A DNA stretch of 64,000 nucleotides from NCBI GenBank assembly GCA_947474275.1, contig CANJHY010000002.1:1-64000 (forward strand). Reading direction: 5' to 3'. Below the pieces are notes generated by a model. That model ran no database searches. It was not told the origin of the DNA and was given only the letters and a program-made list of their open reading frames with translations. Made by a program: the position numbers and the translations under genes. Positions 40,773 through 48,667 of the stretch are shown here, piece by piece (position 1 is the stretch's first letter; the number at the start of each line of letters is the position of its first letter). The stretch comes from PALSA-1004 sp947474275. GTDB lineage: Bacteria > Pseudomonadota > Gammaproteobacteria > Burkholderiales > SG8-41.

Positions 40773-42152
40773 ATGGATTTGAGGGGTAAAAAAGTCTTGG
40801 TACTCGGACTGGGCGATACCGGGCTGTCGATGGCGCGCTGGCTCAGGCGGCGCGGCGCCATCGTATCGGTCGCCGATACGCGCGCCGCACCGCCGCACGC
40901 GGCGACGCTGGCGCGCGAGCTGCCCGATGTCGCGTTCGAGCACGGGGATTTTCGCGAGGCGAGCCTGCGCGCAGCCGAATTGATCGCGATCAGTCCCGGC
41001 ATCGATCGCCGCACGCCGGCAGTGGCGGCGGCGATCCGGCGCAATACGCCGGTAGCGGGCGACATCGAATTCTTTTTGCAGGCGTTGCCGCAACACGCGC
41101 GCCCGCTGCCGCGCATCGTCGCGGTGACCGGTACCAATGGCAAGAGCACGACCACGCAAATGGCAGGTGATATCTGCGCCGCCGCGGGGCATGACATCGT
41201 GGTCGCCGGCAATATCGGCACGCCCGTGCTGGATACGCTCACCGCGATCGAGAACGGCAGGGCCGCGCCGAGTGCTTTCGTGCTCGAGTTGTCGAGTTTC
41301 CAGCTCGAGAGCACGGCGAGCCTCAATGCTGATGCGGCGACTATGCTGAACCTGTCGGAAGATCATCTCGACCGCTACGACGGCATGGCCGATTACGCAG
41401 CGGCCAAGGCGCGCGTGTTCCACGGCGATGGCGCGCAGGTGCTGAATCGCGACGACACGCGAAGCGCGGCGATGGCTTTGCCTGGCCGCGAGGTGTTGAG
41501 TTTCGGCCTTGATGCGCCGGATTCCGACCGTGCATGGGGCATTGCGCAGCGCGACGGCAAAATATGGCTCGCGCGCGGCGACCGCACGTTGATGGCGGTC
41601 GATGAATTGCCGATTGCTGGACTGCATAACGCGGCGAATGCGCTGGCGGCCGGTGCTTTGTGTCACGCCATTGGTGTTGCAGATGCACCCATCGTCAAAG
41701 GCTGGCGCGAATTCAAGGGACTGCCGCATCGCGTCGAAAAAGTCGCCGCCATCGACGGCGTCAATTATTACGATGACTCCAAGGGCACCAACGTGGGTTC
41801 CACGGTGGCGGCGCTGAACGGCTTTACCCAGCCGGTGGTGCTGATCGCCGGCGGCGACGGCAAAGGCCAGGATTTCAGTCCGCTGCGCGAACCCGTCAAG
41901 CGCCGCGCGCGTGCCGTGGTGCTGATCGGCCGCGACCGCGAACAGATTGCCATTGCCATCGCCGGCAGCGGTGTCGCGATCGAACGCGCCGGCGACATGG
42001 TGGCGGCGGTGCGGCTGGCGCGCGCAGCTAGCCGCAGCGGCGACGCCGTGCTGCTGTCGCCGGCGTGCGCGAGCTACGACATGTTCAAAAACTACGGGCA
42101 CCGCGGTGAAGTGTTCGCCGATGCGGTGAGAAAAGAGGTGGTCCGTGGCTGA
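40773..42152 (+). CDS. murD: UDP-N-acetylmuramoylalanine--D-glutamate ligase
   Basis: 459 residues. KKVLVLGLGDTGLSMARWL (N-terminal Rossmann), SPGIDRRTPAV, the ATP loop VAVTGTNGKSTTTQM, ELSSFQLES, LNLSEDHLDRYDGM, YYDDSKGTNVGST and LLSPACASYDMFKNYGHRG. It adds D-Glu to UDP-MurNAc-Ala. Unlike most genes of the cluster it does not overlap its upstream neighbour: 185 bases holding the mraY-end duplication separate it from mraY, and no clear ribosome-binding site precedes ATG 40773. Confidence 0.96.
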   Translation: MDLRGKKVLVLGLGDTGLSMARWLRRRGAIVSVADTRAAPPHAATLARELPDVAFEHGDFREASLRAAELIAISPGIDRRTPAVAAAIRRNTPVAGDIEFFLQALPQHARPLPRIVAVTGTNGKSTTTQMAGDICAAAGHDIVVAGNIGTPVLDTLTAIENGRAAPSAFVLELSSFQLESTASLNADAATMLNLSEDHLDRYDGMADYAAAKARVFHGDGAQVLNRDDTRSAAMALPGREVLSFGLDAPDSDRAWGIAQRDGKIWLARGDRTLMAVDELPIAGLHNAANALAAGALCHAIGVADAPIVKGWREFKGLPHRVEKVAAIDGVNYYDDSKGTNVGSTVAALNGFTQPVVLIAGGDGKGQDFSPLREPVKRRARAVVLIGRDREQIAIAIAGSGVAIERAGDMVAAVRLARAASRSGDAVLLSPACASYDMFKNYGHRGEVFADAVRKEVVRG

Positions 42153-43323
42153 GGCGAGCACGATGTTCTATGCCGATGTGAAAAGCCGTCCGCCGCCCGG
42201 GGAGTTCGACCGCGCGCTCGCGTGGAGCGCAACTGCGTTGCTGGCACTGGGCCTCGTGATGGTCTATTCGTCGTCGATCGCGATTGCCGAAGCGAGCCGT
42301 GTCAGTGGCCAGCAACCCACTTACTACCTGATGCGGCACGGCATGTTCCTCGCACTCAGTCTTTTCATGGCGACGGTCGCTTTCCAGCTGCCGACGCGCG
42401 TGTGGCAAAAAGCGGCGCCTTACCTGTTCCTCTTTGGCGCCGGCCTGCTTGTGCTTGTTTTGGTGCCGGGCGTAGGGCGCGAAGTCAACGGCAGCCAGCG
42501 CTGGCTGTCGCTGTATCTCTTCAATCTGCAGCCGTCCGAACTGATGAAGCTGTTCGCGGTGCTTTACGCGGCCGACTACACGGTGCGCAAGTCGGATTAC
42601 ATGCATAGCCTGACCAAGGGATTTCTGCCGCTTTTCATAGTCATGCTTCTGGTCGGCGGGCTATTGCTGGGCGAGCCGGATTTCGGCGCGTTCGCCGTCA
42701 TCACAGTCATCGCCATGGGCATATTGTTTTTGGGCGGCGTGAACTGGAAACCGTTCGCCGGACTCATCGTGCTCCTGCTCATTGGCTTCGTGCTGCTCAT
42801 TTGGCTGTCGCCGTACCGCATGCAGCGGGTGGTGGGCTTCATGGATCCATGGGCCGACCCGTTCGGCAAAGGCTACCAACTGTCGCACGCTCTGATCGCG
42901 TTCGGCCGCGGCGAATGGCTGGGCGTCGGGCTCGGCGGCAGTGTCGAAAAACTTTTTTATCTGCCCGAAGCGCATACCGATTTTCTGCTCGCAGTGATCG
43001 CCGAGGAACTCGGTTTCGCCGGCGTCGCACTGGTGATTGCACTGTTCGTAACTATGGTCGTGCGCGCGTTCGCGATCGGCCGCCAGGCTGCGGCACTTGA
43101 GCGCAATTTCCCCGCGCTGGTCGCGCAGGGCATAGGCCTGTGGCTGGGCGTGCAGGCGATCATCAACATGGGCGTCAATATGGGCGTGTTGCCGACCAAG
43201 GGCCTGACACTGCCGTTGCTGTCGTTCGGCGGCAGCGGCATCGCCGCCAATTGCTGCGCGCTCGCCGTCCTGTTGAGAGTGGACTGGGAGAACAGGCAGC
43301 TCTTGAGAGGTGTGAAAGTATGA
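42145..43323 (+). CDS. ftsW: Peptidoglycan glycosyltransferase FtsW (SEDS family)
   Basis: 392 residues from GTG 42145, overlapping murD by eight bases with AAAGAGG upstream. About ten membrane helices: LALGLVMVYSSSIAIAEA, the lipid-II and catalytic region GREVNGSQRWLSLYLFNLQP followed by SELMK, KGYQLSHALIAFGRGEWLG, LPEAHTDFLLAVIAEELGFA and LPLLSFGGSGIAANC. It polymerises septal glycan with FtsI. Its C-terminal LRGVKV and stop lie in the repeat-rich junction with murG (ATGA overlap). Confidence 0.95.
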   Translation: MAEASTMFYADVKSRPPPGEFDRALAWSATALLALGLVMVYSSSIAIAEASRVSGQQPTYYLMRHGMFLALSLFMATVAFQLPTRVWQKAAPYLFLFGAGLLVLVLVPGVGREVNGSQRWLSLYLFNLQPSELMKLFAVLYAADYTVRKSDYMHSLTKGFLPLFIVMLLVGGLLLGEPDFGAFAVITVIAMGILFLGGVNWKPFAGLIVLLLIGFVLLIWLSPYRMQRVVGFMDPWADPFGKGYQLSHALIAFGRGEWLGVGLGGSVEKLFYLPEAHTDFLLAVIAEELGFAGVALVIALFVTMVVRAFAIGRQAAALERNFPALVAQGIGLWLGVQAIINMGVNMGVLPTKGLTLPLLSFGGSGIAANCCALAVLLRVDWENRQLLRGVKV

Positions 43324-43357
43324 CCGTCTCACACCCCTCGCCTCCCGCCTCTCGAAC
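43304..43357. repeat. Inverted 7-base-type repeats at the ftsW/murG junction
   Basis: TGAGAGGTGTGA (43304-43315, end of ftsW) faces TCACACCCCTCGCCTCCCGCCTCTCG (43329-43354, start of murG). The right arm supplies most of the MurG N-terminal residues SHPSPPASR, absent from usual MurG proteins. Confidence 0.75.
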
Positions 43358-44417
43358 CATAATGATTATGGCGGGCGGCACCGGCGGCCATATATTCCCC
43401 GCATTGTCGCTAGCCGAAAATCTGCGTGCGCAGGGCTGGAACATCGTCTGGCTAGGTGCGAAGACCGGGATGGAAGCAACACTCGTTGCGCCCAAGGGTT
43501 ATACGATGGCGTGGATCAGCATGACCGGAGTGCGCGGCAAAAGCCTGCTGCGCCTCGCGTTGCTGCCGCTCGATTTGCTGATCGCATTCTGGCAAAGCGC
43601 ACGCGCCATTTTCACGCACCGACCGGACGTCGTGCTCGGTATGGGCGGCTATGTGTCGTTTCCGGGCGGCATGATGGCGTCGCTGCTGAATCGTCCGCTG
43701 GTGATCCATGAACAGAATTCTATAGCCGGCCTCGCCAATAAAGTGCTCGCGAAAGTTGCGGATCGCGTGCTGGCTGGATTTCCGGCGCCGTTCGGCGCGT
43801 CGACGGCGGTCATCTGGACGGGGAATCCGGTGCGCAATGAAATCACCGGCATTGCCGCGCCCGAGGCGCGTTATCGCGCACGCAGCGGCGTACTGCGGCT
43901 CACCGTCATTGGCGGCAGCCTGGGCGCGCAGGCGCTGAACGAAACCGTGCCGCAGGCGCTGGCCCTGTTGCCGGCGGCCGAGCGTCCGCTGGTCACGCAT
44001 CAGTCGGGTGAGCGTCATATCGCGCAGATCCAGGACAATTATCAGCGCGCCGGTGTCACGGCGACGTTGGTACCGTTTATTGCCGACATGGCGGCGCAGT
44101 ATGCGAACGCCGATCTCATCATCTGCCGCGCCGGCGCCTTGACCATTGCTGAACTCGCCGCCGCCGGTATCGCCAGCGTGCTGGTGCCGTTCCCGCACGC
44201 CGTTGACGATCATCAGACGCACAACGCGCGTTTCCTCAGCGAGCCCGGCGCCGCGGTGCTGGTGCCGCAGGGCGAGTTCACCGCGCAAAAGCTTGCATCG
44301 TTGCTCAGTGGTTTTACGCGCGAAGCCTTGCTTGCGATGGCGCAGAAAGCACGTAACTTAGGTAAGCCGGACGCAACCCAAGCCGTAGCTTCGGAATGTA
44401 TGAGGTTGGTCGCATGA
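43320..44417 (+). CDS. murG: UDP-N-acetylglucosamine--lipid I GlcNAc transferase
   Basis: 365 residues from ATG 43320. MIMAGGTGGHIFPALSLAEN (glycine-rich loop), GYVSFPGGMMASLLNRP, VIHEQNSIAGLANK, IGGSLGAQALNETVP, ICRAGALTIAELAAAGI and VPFPHAVDDHQTHNAR. Makes lipid II at the inner face of the membrane. The first 16 residues (TVSHPSPPASRT) are coded by the repeat arm and precede the true family start. Stop overlaps the first copy of the murC start (ATGA). Confidence 0.95.
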   Translation: MTVSHPSPPASRTIMIMAGGTGGHIFPALSLAENLRAQGWNIVWLGAKTGMEATLVAPKGYTMAWISMTGVRGKSLLRLALLPLDLLIAFWQSARAIFTHRPDVVLGMGGYVSFPGGMMASLLNRPLVIHEQNSIAGLANKVLAKVADRVLAGFPAPFGASTAVIWTGNPVRNEITGIAAPEARYRARSGVLRLTVIGGSLGAQALNETVPQALALLPAAERPLVTHQSGERHIAQIQDNYQRAGVTATLVPFIADMAAQYANADLIICRAGALTIAELAAAGIASVLVPFPHAVDDHQTHNARFLSEPGAAVLVPQGEFTAQKLASLLSGFTREALLAMAQKARNLGKPDATQAVASECMRLVA

Positions 44418-44575
44418 GATACAAAGTCAAACGCGTGCACTTTGTGGGTATAGGCGGGACCGACACGAGCAGGAAGCAGGGGCCCGTCGCCTTTGGGGCG
44501 ACGGGATGCGACCGGCCGCGAGTGGCGTCGGCCGCCGGTTTTACCGTGCCCATCCGTGCCGGTGGTGCGCGATGA
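44414..44575 (+). CDS. Leader ORF: duplicated murC start plus palindromic insert
   Basis: 53 residues. Residues 1-15 (MRYKVKRVHFVGIGG) are identical to the first 15 of MurC; the rest (TDTSRKQGPVAFGATGCDRP and on) comes from an insert. Its ATG overlaps the murG stop (ATGA) and its TGA overlaps the true murC ATG at 44572 (ATGA), so coupling is kept through the insertion. The two copies differ at four synonymous positions over 15 codons. It may be translated simply as a relay to murC. Confidence 0.55.
   Translation: MRYKVKRVHFVGIGGTDTSRKQGPVAFGATGCDRPRVASAAGFTVPIRAGGAR
44483..44505. repeat. Hairpin within the murG/murC insert
   Basis: CCCGTCGCC (44483-44491) pairs perfectly with GGCGACGGG (44497-44505) around five bases. 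An imperfect second palindrome, ACCGGCCG with CGGCCGCCGGT, lies at 44511-44539. Confidence 0.8.
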
Positions 44576-45987
44576 GATACAAAGTCAAACGCGTGCATTT
44601 CGTTGGTATAGGCGGTTCGGGGATGAGCGGCATCGCCGAAGTGCTGCTCAATCTCGGTTTCGACGTGAGCGGTTCGGACCTGAATGACAGCAGCGTGACG
44701 CAGCGACTGAAATCGCTCGGCGCCAAAGTCGTGAAAGGGCACGCCGCAGAAAACATCTCGGCGGCCGATGCGGTCGTGATCTCGAGCGCGGTTAAAGACG
44801 ACAATCCGGAAGTCGTGGCGGCGCGCGCGCACAAGATTCCGGTGGTGCCGCGCGCGATGATGCTGGCCGAGCTGATGCGGCTGAAGCAGGGCATCGCGGT
44901 CGCCGGCACGCACGGCAAAACGACGACGACCAGCCTGGTGGCGAGCATTCTGGCCGAAGCCGGCATGGACCCGACGTTTGTGATCGGCGGGCGGCTGGAG
45001 GCGGCGGGCTCTCACGCCAAGCTCGGCAGCGGCGAATTCATCGTCGTCGAGGCCGACGAATCGGACGCTTCGTTTCTGTATCTCGCGCCGGTGCTCTCGG
45101 TGGTCACCAATATAGACGCCGACCACATGGAGACCTACGGCCATTACTTCGGCCGCCTGCGCCAGGCTTTCCTCGACTTCGTGCAGCGCCTGCCGTTCTA
45201 CGGCACCGCGGTGTTGTGTGTCGATGACCCTAATGTGCGCGAAATCATGCCGGCCGTAACGAAACCGATCACGACCTACGGTCTGTCTGAAGCCGCGCAA
45301 ATACGCGCCGTCGATCTCAAGCCCGATGCGGGGCGCATGCGCTTTCGCGTAACGCGCAGCGACGCGCGCGGCAATAAGCTGCCCGATCTCGAAGTAGTGC
45401 TCAACCTTGCCGGCGCGCACAACGTGCTGAACGCGCTGGCGGCGATAGCGGTCGGCATGGAAGTCGGCGCGCCGGATGCTGCCATCGTCAAGGCGCTGGC
45501 GGATTTCAAAGGCGTGGGCCGCCGCTTCCAGCGTTATGGCGAAGTGCTACTCGATCCCGACAACAAAGCGGGCGGCCACTACACGCTGATCGACGATTAC
45601 GGCCATCACCCGGCGGAAATGGCGGCAACGCTCGCCGCGGCGCGCGGCGCGTTTCCGGGCCGCCGCATCGTGCTCGCGTTCCAGCCGCACCGTTACACGC
45701 GCACACGCGATTGCTTCGAGGATTTCGTGCGGGTGCTTTCCACCGTCGACGCACTTCTGCTCACCGAAGTTTATGCGGCAGGCGAAACGCCGATAGTCGC
45801 TGCCGATGGCCGTGCGCTGGTGCGCGCAGTGCGCGTGCAGGGCAAGGTGGAACCGGTATTCGTCGAGAAAGTCGCAGACTTTCCGGACGCAGTGAGCAAT
45901 GCGGTACGCGACGGCGACGTCGTGCTGGTCATGGGTGCGGGTTCGATCGGTGCGGTACCCGCGATGCTGAGCGGCGGGCAACGGTGA
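44572..45987 (+). CDS. murC: UDP-N-acetylmuramate--L-alanine ligase
   Basis: 471 residues from ATG 44572. VHFVGIGGSGMSGIAEVL, VSGSDLNDSSVTQRL, VAGTHGKTTTTSLVASIL (ATP loop), VVEADESDASFLYL, TNIDADHMETYGH, GVGRRFQRYGE, IDDYGHHPAEMAATLAAARG and FQPHRYTRTRD. Adds L-Ala to UDP-MurNAc. An in-frame ATG at 44506 lies in the insert and has no homologous sequence. A second copy of the first 45 bases sits 158 bases upstream, directly behind murG. Confidence 0.96.
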   Translation: MRYKVKRVHFVGIGGSGMSGIAEVLLNLGFDVSGSDLNDSSVTQRLKSLGAKVVKGHAAENISAADAVVISSAVKDDNPEVVAARAHKIPVVPRAMMLAELMRLKQGIAVAGTHGKTTTTSLVASILAEAGMDPTFVIGGRLEAAGSHAKLGSGEFIVVEADESDASFLYLAPVLSVVTNIDADHMETYGHYFGRLRQAFLDFVQRLPFYGTAVLCVDDPNVREIMPAVTKPITTYGLSEAAQIRAVDLKPDAGRMRFRVTRSDARGNKLPDLEVVLNLAGAHNVLNALAAIAVGMEVGAPDAAIVKALADFKGVGRRFQRYGEVLLDPDNKAGGHYTLIDDYGHHPAEMAATLAAARGAFPGRRIVLAFQPHRYTRTRDCFEDFVRVLSTVDALLLTEVYAAGETPIVAADGRALVRAVRVQGKVEPVFVEKVADFPDAVSNAVRDGDVVLVMGAGSIGAVPAMLSGGQR

Positions 45988-45997
45988 TGCGAACGCG

Positions 45998-46918
45998 ATG
46001 AACATGGCGGACCAGAAAAATCTGTTGTGGGGCGAAGCGCGGCGCAACGAGCCGATGGCACGCCACACGAGCTGGCGCGCGGGCGGCAGCGCAGAGCGTG
46101 CCTACATGCCGGTCGATCTCGAAGATATGCGCCTCTTTCTCGCATCGTTGCCGCGCCACGAGCCGGTTTACGTGGTCGGGCTCGGCAGCAATCTGCTGGT
46201 GCGCGATGGCGGCCTGCGCGGCACTGTCATTTTTACGCATGGCGCATTGAAGGAAATCCGCTCCGAAGGCAATGCGATCTACGCCGAGGCCGGCGTACCG
46301 AACCCGAAGCTGGCGCGGTTCGCGGCGATGCACGAATTGGTCGGCGCGGAATTCATGGCCGGCATACCCGGCACGGTCGGCGGCGCGCTGACGATGAACG
46401 CCGGTTGCTACGGCGGCGAGGCCTGGGGCATCGTCGAAAGCGTCACCACGCTGGACCGCACCGGCCAGCTGCACCAGCGCACGCCGGCCAACTACGAAAT
46501 CGGCTACCGCAGCGTGAAGCTGCGCGACGGCGGGGAGGAATGGTTCGCGGCGGCGCGCTTCAAGCTGCCGCCCGGCGACGGCGTGAAGTCGCGCGCCACC
46601 ATCAAGCAATTGCTCGAGCGCCGCATCGCCGCCCAGCCGCTCAATATACCGAATGCCGGTTCGGTGTTTCGCAACCCGCCGAACGACCATGCGGCGCGCC
46701 TGATCGAAGCCTGCGGGCTCAAGGGCCGCGCGCTGGGCGGCGCCATGATCTCGGAGAAACACGCCAATTTCATCGTCAATACTGGTCATGCGCGCGCCGC
46801 CGACATCGAGACGCTGATCGAGACCGCGCACAGCGCAGTGCTGGAGAAGTTCGGCATCGATCTCGAACGCGAAGTACGCATTATTGGAGAGGCGAAAGCC
46901 GAGAGGGGAGAGGCGTGA
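45998..46918 (+). CDS. murB: UDP-N-acetylenolpyruvoylglucosamine reductase (type II-like)
   Basis: 306 residues. FAD-binding VVGLGSNLLVRDGGLRGTV, the central MAGIPGTVGGALTMNAGCYG, YRSVKLRDGG, and the catalytic Ser/substrate segment PNAGSVFRNPPNDHAARLIE. This length and the SVFRNP motif match type II MurB; E. coli has the longer type I. Reduces UDP-GlcNAc-enolpyruvate to UDP-MurNAc. Its last residues (AKAERGEA) are coded by a GAGAGGC repeat arm (46886-46916). Confidence 0.95.
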   Translation: MNMADQKNLLWGEARRNEPMARHTSWRAGGSAERAYMPVDLEDMRLFLASLPRHEPVYVVGLGSNLLVRDGGLRGTVIFTHGALKEIRSEGNAIYAEAGVPNPKLARFAAMHELVGAEFMAGIPGTVGGALTMNAGCYGGEAWGIVESVTTLDRTGQLHQRTPANYEIGYRSVKLRDGGEEWFAAARFKLPPGDGVKSRATIKQLLERRIAAQPLNIPNAGSVFRNPPNDHAARLIEACGLKGRALGGAMISEKHANFIVNTGHARAADIETLIETAHSAVLEKFGIDLEREVRIIGEAKAERGEA

Positions 46919-46993
46919 AATCCTCCGTCCATATCCCGTCTGGCTGGAGAACAGTATGAATACGCCTCTCGCCTTGCGCCTCTCGCCTCTCGA
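46886..46993. repeat. Inverted pair of 7-base repeats at the murB/ddl junction
   Basis: Left arm 46886-46916 (GAGAGGCG, CGAGAGG, GGAGAGGCG) ends murB; right arm 46963-46993 (CGCCTCTCG, TTGCGCCTCTCGCCTCTCG) lies just inside ddl and codes PLALRLSPL. About 45 bases lie between. Confidence 0.85.
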
Positions 46994-47897
46994 TTTTGGG
47001 AAGGTCGCGGTCCTCATGGGCGGCCGCTCGGCGGAAAGGGAGATTTCCCTGCTCTCGGGCAACGCGGTGCTGGCAGGGCTGCGCCGCAAAGGCGTGGATG
47101 CGCACGCTTTCGACCCGTCCGAGCGCTCGTTGTTCGAATTGAAAAGCGACGGCTACGCGCGCGTGTTTCTCGCGTTGCATGGCCGTTATGGCGAAGACGG
47201 CACGGTGCAGGGCGCGCTCGAGTTGATGGAAGTTCCGTATACCGGCAGTGGCGTGATGGCGTCCGCGCTGTGCCTCGATAAATTGCGCACCAAGCTGATC
47301 TGGCTCGCCAGCGACATCCCGACGCCGCGCTACGCAGTGCTGACGGCACAGAGTGATTGGGCGAAGGTCGCTAAAGATCTCGGGCTGCCGCTGGTAGTGA
47401 AGCCCGCGCATGAAGGGTCAAGCATCGGGCTTACCAAGGTGGCATCGGTCGAAAAGATCGAAGCTGCGTATGAACTCGCGGCAAAGTGCGACACGCTGGT
47501 GATCGCCGAAGAATTTATCGGCGGCCGCGAGCTTACTGCCGCGTTCATCGACGACCGTGCCCTGCCGCTGATCCGCATCGAGGCGCCGCAGGGCAACTAC
47601 GACTACCAGCACAAATATTTCAGCGACGACACGCAGTACCACTGTCCGAGCGGTCTGCCCGCGGCGCAGGAGCAGGTGCTGCAGGCGACCGTCATGCGCG
47701 CTGCCGCCGCGCTTGGTTGCGCCGGGTGGGGACGCGCCGATCTCATGCTGCGTGACGACGGCAAGGCATTTCTGCTGGAGATGAATACCACGCCGGGCAT
47801 GACCGGACATTCGCTGGTGCCGATGGCGGCGCGCGTTGCCGGCATTGAGTTCGATGATCTGGTAGTAAAAATTCTGGAGTTGGCCCATGTGGGATAA
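46956..47897 (+). CDS. ddl: D-alanine--D-alanine ligase
   Basis: 313 residues from ATG 46956, with GGAGA upstream. Family start is DFGKVAVLMGGRSAEREISL; the 10 or so residues before it (NTPLALRLSP) come from the repeat arm and are not typical. ATP-grasp features: ALHGRYGEDGTVQGALELM, VKPAHEGSSIGLTKV, GRELTAAFIDDR and LEMNTTPGMTGHSLVP. DdlB-type, within the dcw cluster. The upstream open frame to 46884 runs through murB's tail and is not used. Overlaps ftsQ by 11 bases. Confidence 0.95.
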   Translation: MNTPLALRLSPLDFGKVAVLMGGRSAEREISLLSGNAVLAGLRRKGVDAHAFDPSERSLFELKSDGYARVFLALHGRYGEDGTVQGALELMEVPYTGSGVMASALCLDKLRTKLIWLASDIPTPRYAVLTAQSDWAKVAKDLGLPLVVKPAHEGSSIGLTKVASVEKIEAAYELAAKCDTLVIAEEFIGGRELTAAFIDDRALPLIRIEAPQGNYDYQHKYFSDDTQYHCPSGLPAAQEQVLQATVMRAAAALGCAGWGRADLMLRDDGKAFLLEMNTTPGMTGHSLVPMAARVAGIEFDDLVVKILELAHVG

Positions 47898-48651
47898 GCC
47901 CGACATTCTGAATGGCGTGGCGAACGCGTTCTTCGCTGCAGCGTTTCTGCTGGTCGCGTATGCGACGGTGCACTACGCGATGCGGCTGCCGGGATTTCCG
48001 CTGCGTGAAGTGCGCATCATGAACGAGTTGAGGCACGTGACGTCCGAGCAGATCGAGGTAATAGTTGCGCGTGAACTGCAGGGCAATTTCTTCACGGTCG
48101 ATCTGGAGCGTGCGCGCGCCGGATTCGAAAAGTTGCCGTGGGCGCGCAGCGTCAACGTGCGGCGCCAGTGGCCGGACCGCATCGAGGTCGCGCTGGAAGA
48201 GCACGTGCCGCTCGGACGCTGGGGCAGTGCCGCGCTGGTCGATACCTATGGCGATCTGTTTGCTGCAGCTTATGACGGCAGCCTGCCGTCGTTTGTCGGC
48301 CCGCCCGGCAGCGCCAAGGAAATCGCCATCCAATACGGGTACTTCCAGCGCAGCCTGGGTGCCATCGGACTGACGCCCGTGCAGGTCCAGGTGTCGGCGC
48401 GCCGCGCGTGGCAGGTGCGGCTGGCCAGCGGCATCACGCTTCAACTGGGGCGCGAAAGTATCGAAGCGCGGCTCGACCGCTTTATCGCGGTTTACCCGCG
48501 CACGGTCGGCCGCCTGCAGCGCCGCCTGACTTACGTCGATCTACGTTACCCCAACGGTTTTGCCGTGGGCATACCCGAACTCGCGCACGAGCAGGCAGAC
48601 AAACCGCGAATTGACAAAACCACGCGCAAACCCGCGCGCGCGGCCGGCTGA
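47887..48651 (+). CDS. ftsQ: Cell division protein FtsQ
   Basis: 254 residues: short cytoplasmic tail, one membrane helix (FFAAAFLLVAYATVHYAM), POTRA domain (FPLREVRIMNELRHVTSEQI, then ELQGNFFTVDLERARAGFEK), and beta domain PWARSVNVRRQWPDRIEVAL with LTYVDLRYPNGFAVG. It recruits FtsL/FtsB to the septum. The C-terminal 20 residues are basic and probably disordered. ATG 47887 overlaps ddl. Confidence 0.93.
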   Translation: MWDKPDILNGVANAFFAAAFLLVAYATVHYAMRLPGFPLREVRIMNELRHVTSEQIEVIVARELQGNFFTVDLERARAGFEKLPWARSVNVRRQWPDRIEVALEEHVPLGRWGSAALVDTYGDLFAAAYDGSLPSFVGPPGSAKEIAIQYGYFQRSLGAIGLTPVQVQVSARRAWQVRLASGITLQLGRESIEARLDRFIAVYPRTVGRLQRRLTYVDLRYPNGFAVGIPELAHEQADKPRIDKTTRKPARAAG

Positions 48652-48667
48652 CAGTAAAGAGGAATTG

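Noticed and set aside
40746..42161. 471-codon open frame opposite murD
   Set aside because: Antisense of a clear MurD; composition typical of shadow frames.
44506..44571. Earlier in-frame ATG for murC at 44506
   Set aside because: It would add 22 residues coded by the insert (MRPAASGVGRRF...) that no MurC has; the ATG at 44572 is coupled and matches the family.
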